Shown: positions 60,079-64,000 of the stretch, one piece after another
Numbering within the stretch: the stretch's first letter is position 1
How the letters are laid out: every line of letters begins with the position of its first letter
The notes under the pieces: model-generated
Database searches by the model: none
Seen by the model: only the letters and a program-made list of their open reading frames with translations
Told to the model about the DNA's origin: nothing
Assembly (NCBI GenBank): GCA_016713025.1
Contig: JADJPZ010000004.1
Location: 1,550,001-1,614,000 of the forward strand
DNA: 64,000 nucleotides
Source of the DNA: Saprospiraceae bacterium
GTDB lineage: Bacteria > Bacteroidota > Bacteroidia > Chitinophagales > Saprospiraceae
Reading direction: 5' to 3'
Program-made: the position numbers and the translations under genes

Positions 60079-61266
60079 CTAATACTCATATCTGATCAAT
60101 TCTCCCTGATGATGGATATCAATAGTAGGTCTTGATGATGGCTCTACCCTACCGATGATTTGGGCATCTACTCCAAGTGATGACGCTATTTGGATCATTT
60201 CCATTGCGACACTCTTTTCTGATACATAACACTCCATACGATGACCCATATTAAACACCTGATACATCTCATGAAGGCTCAAGCCTGCTTCTTCTCTGAT
60301 CAGATTAAATAATGGTGGTAAGTCAAACATATTGTCTTTTATGATTCTTACATTTTTATTTATAAACTTACTTACTTTTGTTTGTCCACCACCTGAACAA
60401 TGTATGATACCATTGATTTGCTTACGGTAGGTATCGACTATAGGCTTTAAGACGGGTAAATAGGTACGCGTAGGAGACAATACCAGTTTCCCAATATTGA
60501 GTGGTATATTATTTATAGTAATACTATCTGTCAACAATTTACTGCCTGTGTATACCACATCATCCGGAATGAACTGATTGTATGATTCTGGGTATTTTTC
60601 AGCATACACCTTACTGAAAACATCATGGCGAGCAGACGTCAATCCATTGGATCCCATACCTCCATTGTACTCATCTTCATAAGCTGTCTGACCAAAAGAA
60701 CTGAATCCCACTATAAAATCTCCGGGTTTTATGTCTATGTCAATGACATCTTTTCGACGCATTCTGGCAAAAGTCGTATAACCCACATCTATGGTTTGGA
60801 CTATATCACCCACATCTGCTGTTTCACCGCCGGACAGTGTGATATTGATTCCATATTTGGAAAGTTTATCCAGGTAATTTTGGGTATGGTTTATCAGAAT
60901 ACTCAGGACTTCACCCGGTATGATACTCTTATTTCTGCCAATGGTAGATGAAATCACTATATTGTCCAAACATCCTATACATGCCATGTCGTCCAGATTC
61001 ATCACGATAGCATCTTCGACGATACCTTTCCAAACTGATATATCTCCGGTCTCACGCCAATATATATATGCAAGACTCGTTTTTGTACCCGCTGTATCAG
61101 CATGCATGATATTACAGTAATCAGGATTGCCTCCTGTGACATCAGGAATTATTTTACAAAATGCATTGGGAAACAATCCTTTATCAAGTTTTTTGATAGC
61201 ATCATGTACTTCATGCTTGGACGCCGAAACACCCCTTTTGTCATATTTTAAGTTGTGAACACTCAT
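60079..61266 (-). CDS. purM: Phosphoribosylformylglycinamidine cyclo-ligase PurM (Bacteroidota type)
   Basis: 395 residues. GVSASKHEVHDAIKKLDKGLFPNAFCKIIPD is the N-terminus typical of the phylum's AIR synthase. HADTAGTKTSLAYIYW, IVMNLDDMACIGC, LSGGETADVGDIVQT and GFSSFGQTAYEDEYNGGMGSNG are ATP/FGAM-site blocks, with CSGGGQTKVSKF and FNMGHRMECY in the C-terminal half. It closes the imidazole ring in de novo purine synthesis. The promoter -7 element overlaps the target duplication of a MITE-like insertion just upstream. Confidence 0.93.
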   Translation of the reverse strand: MSVHNLKYDKRGVSASKHEVHDAIKKLDKGLFPNAFCKIIPDVTGGNPDYCNIMHADTAGTKTSLAYIYWRETGDISVWKGIVEDAIVMNLDDMACIGCLDNIVISSTIGRNKSIIPGEVLSILINHTQNYLDKLSKYGINITLSGGETADVGDIVQTIDVGYTTFARMRRKDVIDIDIKPGDFIVGFSSFGQTAYEDEYNGGMGSNGLTSARHDVFSKVYAEKYPESYNQFIPDDVVYTGSKLLTDSITINNIPLNIGKLVLSPTRTYLPVLKPIVDTYRKQINGIIHCSGGGQTKVSKFINKNVRIIKDNMFDLPPLFNLIREEAGLSLHEMYQVFNMGHRMECYVSEKSVAMEMIQIASSLGVDAQIIGRVEPSSRPTIDIHHQGELIRYEY

Positions 61267-61295
61267 TAATTCTTATATCGATGAAAAATAAGGTA

Positions 61296-61303
61296 CAAAG
61301 TTA
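61296..61303 (-). promoter_or_regulatory. -7 promoter element of purM, at the MITE junction
   Basis: TAACTTTG on the minus strand, an exact TAnnTTTG match, 30 bp before the purM ATG. The first bases overlap the 9-bp target duplication (61301-61309), so upstream promoter DNA is now the element itself; its end supplies a TTTG 16 bp away. Confidence 0.5.
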
Positions 61304-61309
61304 CTATTT

Positions 61310-61487
61310 GTGTGTATAACAAACTGCACGAATTCAAATTTTCTTCATCGCTACCCTCATTCCCAAGCTTAGCTTGGCAGGCTCTGAAGAGCCTGTCAAG
61401 CTAAGCTTGAGACATCCCACCCAATTCAACCACGTTTCTACCATTTATTAAAAAGAACACTGAAAAAGTGGAATTTGTTATACACAC
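61310..61487. mobile_element. MITE-like 178-bp element with perfect 9-bp target duplication
   Basis: Terminal inverted repeats GTGTGTATAACAAA (61310-61323) and TTTGTTATACACAC (61474-61487) are perfect over 14 bp and similar over ~27 bp. The direct repeat TTACTATTT flanks both ends (61301-61309 and 61488-61496). In the middle is a 21-bp-arm hairpin with a single mismatch (61364-61384 with 61389-61409) built on CAAGCTTAGCTTG. No ORF. The parent transposase is not in the window and differs in ends from the IS1182 element at 23606. Confidence 0.85.
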
Positions 61488-61652
61488 TTACTATTTTGGA
61501 TTCTATTTACCAGCTTGTGTCTCCAATAGTTTATTTTTCACAACATTTTGTAATTGTAATGGTGTGCCAATAAAAAATTAATACACAAACCTTCTGGAAA
61601 TGAAAAAAAGATAATATCTTGCTTCGAATTTTACAACCAATACCTGATTGCC

Positions 61653-62096
61653 ATGATGAATGAAAGTGTAGAAAGCATAATGATCACAGATCTGATCACT
61701 TTGGGACCGGAGAGTACTGTCGAAGAAGTCAGTGATATTTTCAAGTCAAAAAACATTCATCACATACCCGTTATCGACAAAGGAATACTCGTAGGTATGG
61801 TCACCACGTTTGATATGTGGAAAATTAAATCCACTATGTCTGAATACAGCAAAATTCTTGTAAAAGATATCATGACTAAAAAACTGGCAAAACTTGAGCC
61901 TGATGATAAAATAGGTACAGCTGCTGAATTGTTTTTAGTAAATCGGTTTCATGCTATTCCTGTGGTAAGAGATGGTTTATTAGTAGGCTTAGTAACCACC
62001 TTTGATATCCTGAGGTACGAATTCCGAAAAGAATACCCTGATCCTATTTTATTTAAAGATGTCCTTGATAAAGGTCTTGATGCTGCGCATCAATAG
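61653..62096 (+). CDS. Two-CBS-domain protein
   Basis: 147 residues, consisting of two CBS motifs only: VESIMITDLITLGPESTVEEVSDIF... HHIPVIDKGILVGMVTTFDMWK and VKDIMTKKLAKLEPDDKIGTAAELF... HAIPVVRDGLLVGLVTTFDILR. The pair forms one Bateman module that binds adenine nucleotides. With no effector domain, it probably works by contact with a partner. ATG at 61653 or 61656; no neighbour suggests the target. Confidence 0.9.
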   Translation: MMNESVESIMITDLITLGPESTVEEVSDIFKSKNIHHIPVIDKGILVGMVTTFDMWKIKSTMSEYSKILVKDIMTKKLAKLEPDDKIGTAAELFLVNRFHAIPVVRDGLLVGLVTTFDILRYEFRKEYPDPILFKDVLDKGLDAAHQ

Positions 62097-62166
62097 GTAA
62101 TTGTTTGATAACATTTGGAGATAACTTTTGTACTATATGTTCGCAAAACTTAGTAATTCGATATCA

Positions 62167-62263
62167 ATATCGTTTAGATAAGACAAAGTTATGAAATCCA
62201 TCCCTTTCAAGGGAAGGATTTAGGATGGGTAAAACAATTAAAAATACCTTAACTAAACGACAT
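62167..62263. repeat. Dispersed ~100-bp inverted-repeat element, copy 3 (inverted)
   Basis: The ends are ATATCGTTTAGATAAG and CCTTAACTAAACGACAT. Its reverse complement aligns with copies 1 and 2. The inner hairpin AAATCCATCCCTT/AAGGGAAGGATTT has changed on both arms relative to copies 1-2 but keeps pairing. It lies between the CBS and asparaginase-like genes. Confidence 0.75.
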
Positions 62264-62371
62264 TGAACTCAAAATGCATCATTCGCCATTCAGATCAATG
62301 ACATTATTTGCAACCTCAAAATTTACATTTTTAGATATAATTTTTACCACTGAACCCAAAACCTACCTTAC

Positions 62372-62872
62372 ATGACTGAAACCAGTAAAATCCAGATCTT
62401 TGTCACGGGAGGTACATTTGACAAGGAGTACAACTACATCACCGGTCAATTATATTTTAAAGATACTCATCTTCATCAGATGTTTGACCGTGGCAGAAGC
62501 ACCCTTGACGTAGATATAAAGACACTGATGATGATAGATAGTCTCCAGATGACCGATGCTGACAGAGAAATCATCATATACTCCTGCAAAAAAAGTGAAT
62601 ATGAAAAAATTGTACTAACTCATGGTACTGACACCATGGTCCAGACAGCATCAGCCATTGCCAAGCACAAAATAGCTAAAACTATTATCATTACAGGTGC
62701 GATGATTCCGTATGCATTTGGGACCTCATCTGATGGTTTTTTTAACCTTGGCGCAGCATTGGCTTTTGTGCAAACACTGCCTCATGGTGTTTATATAGCC
62801 ATGAACGGGAGATATTATCTATGGGACAAAGTCAAAAAAAATACCAAAACAGGATATTTTGAGTATCTATAA
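62372..62872 (+). CDS. Asparaginase-like N-terminal-domain protein
   Basis: 166 residues. It has only the N-terminal domain of L-asparaginase: FVTGGTFDKEY with the first catalytic Thr and the Tyr, and VLTHGTDTMVQTA with the second Thr-Asp pair, ending GAMIPYAFGTSSDGFFNLGAALAFVQ. The C-terminal domain that completes the site in classical type I/II enzymes is absent. Short stand-alone members are common in Gram-negative bacteria, so this is not necessarily a truncation. Whether it hydrolyses asparagine is unknown. Confidence 0.85.
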   Translation: MTETSKIQIFVTGGTFDKEYNYITGQLYFKDTHLHQMFDRGRSTLDVDIKTLMMIDSLQMTDADREIIIYSCKKSEYEKIVLTHGTDTMVQTASAIAKHKIAKTIIITGAMIPYAFGTSSDGFFNLGAALAFVQTLPHGVYIAMNGRYYLWDKVKKNTKTGYFEYL

Positions 62873-62897
62873 TTTGTTTCACTCTGAGACAACTCAG

Positions 62898-64000
62898 TTA
62901 AAACATATTCCCGGATGATAATTCCTTTCTTTCCACCTTGTCTCCCAGTTTGTAAAGGTTGGCCCAAATGACATTAATATCTGTAAGAAAACTACAATTT
63001 TTAGCGTATTCTATATTTTTAAGTCTAAAAAAATCAGGAGTGTAGTTCAAAACTTTTTGCGTCATAGGATACTTAATAATTCCTCTTTTCAAAGATGGTA
63101 AAAAATTATAATCTTCATTTTTGCCACCATAACCTACCAAAGTATATTTACCAAAAAAGGTTTTAAAAAGATTTGATATCAGAGCGATACGAAAACCACA
63201 ACTAACAATTAAAAACGGTATAAAGGGTATCAATACAAAAGAAACTATGATATCCGTCATTCTTTTGTACCTCTTATTTTGCTCCTGTCCTATCACATAA
63301 GGCAGGTCAAAGCTATATAATTGTCCCTGTTGATTTTTATCATCACTACCTAAGATGCTCAATGAATTATCACCTCCGATCTTAAATCTCACTTTGCTGT
63401 TGCACTGAGACATACTCTGAATGATTTCTTTAAAACTTACGTCATCACTACTAAAAATCACATCAGTTATATGAAGTGACTGTATCATAAAATGAAGATT
63501 TGATAGTGAATTGTGATAAAAAGATGCATCCGAATTTTGGTCAGGAGCAACATAATATATATTTTCAATATCTGAAAAACTGTTATTCAATATCTTCTCC
63601 AAATATAAGGCGTTGATCTTGGAAGCCACTATAATCATATTTTTTCGGTCAGTCATCTTCTCTGTCTTCGCTGTTACTCTTTTGATGACAAATTTTATCA
63701 ACACGGTAATTAATAATGTCCAGAATATGCCAAAAACAATTAGTGCCCTACTAGCCCTCAAATACTCCGGCAATAATGCATAAACCGAAAGTGAAACTAC
63801 ACTACCCCAAAATATACCGTTCAATGTGTTTTTGGTGGAATATTTTTTATCATAATGACCAAAAAACCACAAAAAAAAGACCCAAATGAAAGAGCATGTG
63901 AAAAGTAAAAGATATATAGGTGCATCATCATAATATCCGGGTGCTCGAAAGTAATAGGTCGCCCATAATGTTTTTGTGAGACTCAAACCTCCCAGAATCA
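62898..64000 (-). CDS. Membrane sugar-transferase-like protein, N-terminal part outside window
   Basis: The frame is open to the right edge (continuing ILGG before the first in-window TTG at 63986), so the N-terminus lies beyond 64000. Visible are four membrane helices (YLLLFTCSFIWVFFLWFFG, IFWGSVVSLSVYALL, ALIVFGIFWTLLITVLI), a nucleotide-binding-like central region (NMIIVASKINALYLEKIL) and a C-terminal helix (DIIVSFVLIPFIPFLIVS) followed by FFGKYTLVGYGGKNEDYNFLPSLKRGIIKYP. This last part resembles the end of bacterial sugar transferases (WcaJ/PglC-type), but the usual KxxFDxxxA block is weak. In related bacteria this region is fused to an N-terminal GT2 domain. Confidence 0.6.
   Translation of the reverse strand, partial: ILGGLSLTKTLWATYYFRAPGYYDDAPIYLLLFTCSFIWVFFLWFFGHYDKKYSTKNTLNGIFWGSVVSLSVYALLPEYLRASRALIVFGIFWTLLITVLIKFVIKRVTAKTEKMTDRKNMIIVASKINALYLEKILNNSFSDIENIYYVAPDQNSDASFYHNSLSNLHFMIQSLHITDVIFSSDDVSFKEIIQSMSQCNSKVRFKIGGDNSLSILGSDDKNQQGQLYSFDLPYVIGQEQNKRYKRMTDIIVSFVLIPFIPFLIVSCGFRIALISNLFKTFFGKYTLVGYGGKNEDYNFLPSLKRGIIKYPMTQKVLNYTPDFFRLKNIEYAKNCSFLTDINVIWANLYKLGDKVERKELSSGNMF

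Noticed and set aside
62372..62872. Asparaginase gene as a truncated pseudogene
   Set aside because: Single-domain members of about this length are widespread and both catalytic Thr blocks are intact, so truncation is not supported.

Overview
The window is AT-rich chromosomal DNA of a Bacteroidota bacterium, most likely a member of the Saprospiria-type lineages. The evidence is the repeated promoter -7 element TAnnTTTG, the near absence of Shine-Dalgarno sequences, a type IX secretion C-terminal domain, a tmRNA with a GDNNFALAA tag, SusC-like/FecR/ECF signalling genes, DUF1800/DUF1501 pairs and PA14 proteins with TPCxDxxxxT cysteine repeats. No rRNA, tRNA or CRISPR array was seen. The lineage call below phylum level is inference.

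Layout. 0-4.5 kb: four envelope glycan genes on the plus strand (three GT2 enzymes and a GT-C membrane transferase). 4.5-10.8 kb, minus strand: yaaA, an ABC-F ATPase, and an operon rtcB-prfH-TPR for RNA/ribosome repair. This operon is preceded by a promoter, a 24-codon leader ORF, and overlapping antiterminator and terminator hairpins, which together look like a transcription attenuator. 11.2-22.2 kb, minus strand: a sulfur cluster with an MBL-rhodanese fusion, a rhodanese-Usp protein (frameshifted), two YeeE/YedE transporter pairs, a rhodanese, a TsdA-like dihaem cytochrome with an in-frame TGA, a SoxB-like metallophosphatase, a DsrE protein and a porin. 22.3-25.4 kb: a small membrane protein, an alpha/beta hydrolase and an IS1182-type element inserted just upstream of the hydrolase.

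25.7-39.3 kb: a secreted-protein region with an S74-like protein, DUF1800 (frameshifted), DUF1501, a PA14 protein with an in-frame TGA, Spo0M, an ArsC-like protein, a LuxE-like ligase, a P1 peptidase and a large beta-propeller protein with a T9SS signal, followed by tmRNA. 39.5-41.7 kb: surE and lpxB. 42-47 kb: a Trk/Ktr potassium system (the A subunit is frameshifted), TerC and small unknown proteins. 47.4-54.2 kb: SulP, DabA, DabB and DUF2490, which look like an inorganic-carbon uptake operon. 54.4-64 kb: yigZ, an ECF sigma-FecR-TonB receptor trio, yajC, purM, a CBS protein, an asparaginase-like protein and the C-terminal part of a membrane sugar transferase.

Intergenic DNA holds at least three kinds of small repeat: a ~100-bp inverted-repeat family (three copies plus a fragment) whose inner hairpin covaries, a 178-bp MITE-like element with a perfect 9-bp target duplication beside purM, and a GC-rich extended hairpin flanked by 10-bp direct repeats. 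Six otherwise well-preserved genes carry a single-base lesion (four one-base deletions, two in-frame TGA). These may be consensus sequencing errors or recent decay, and should be checked against raw reads before any gene is called dead.
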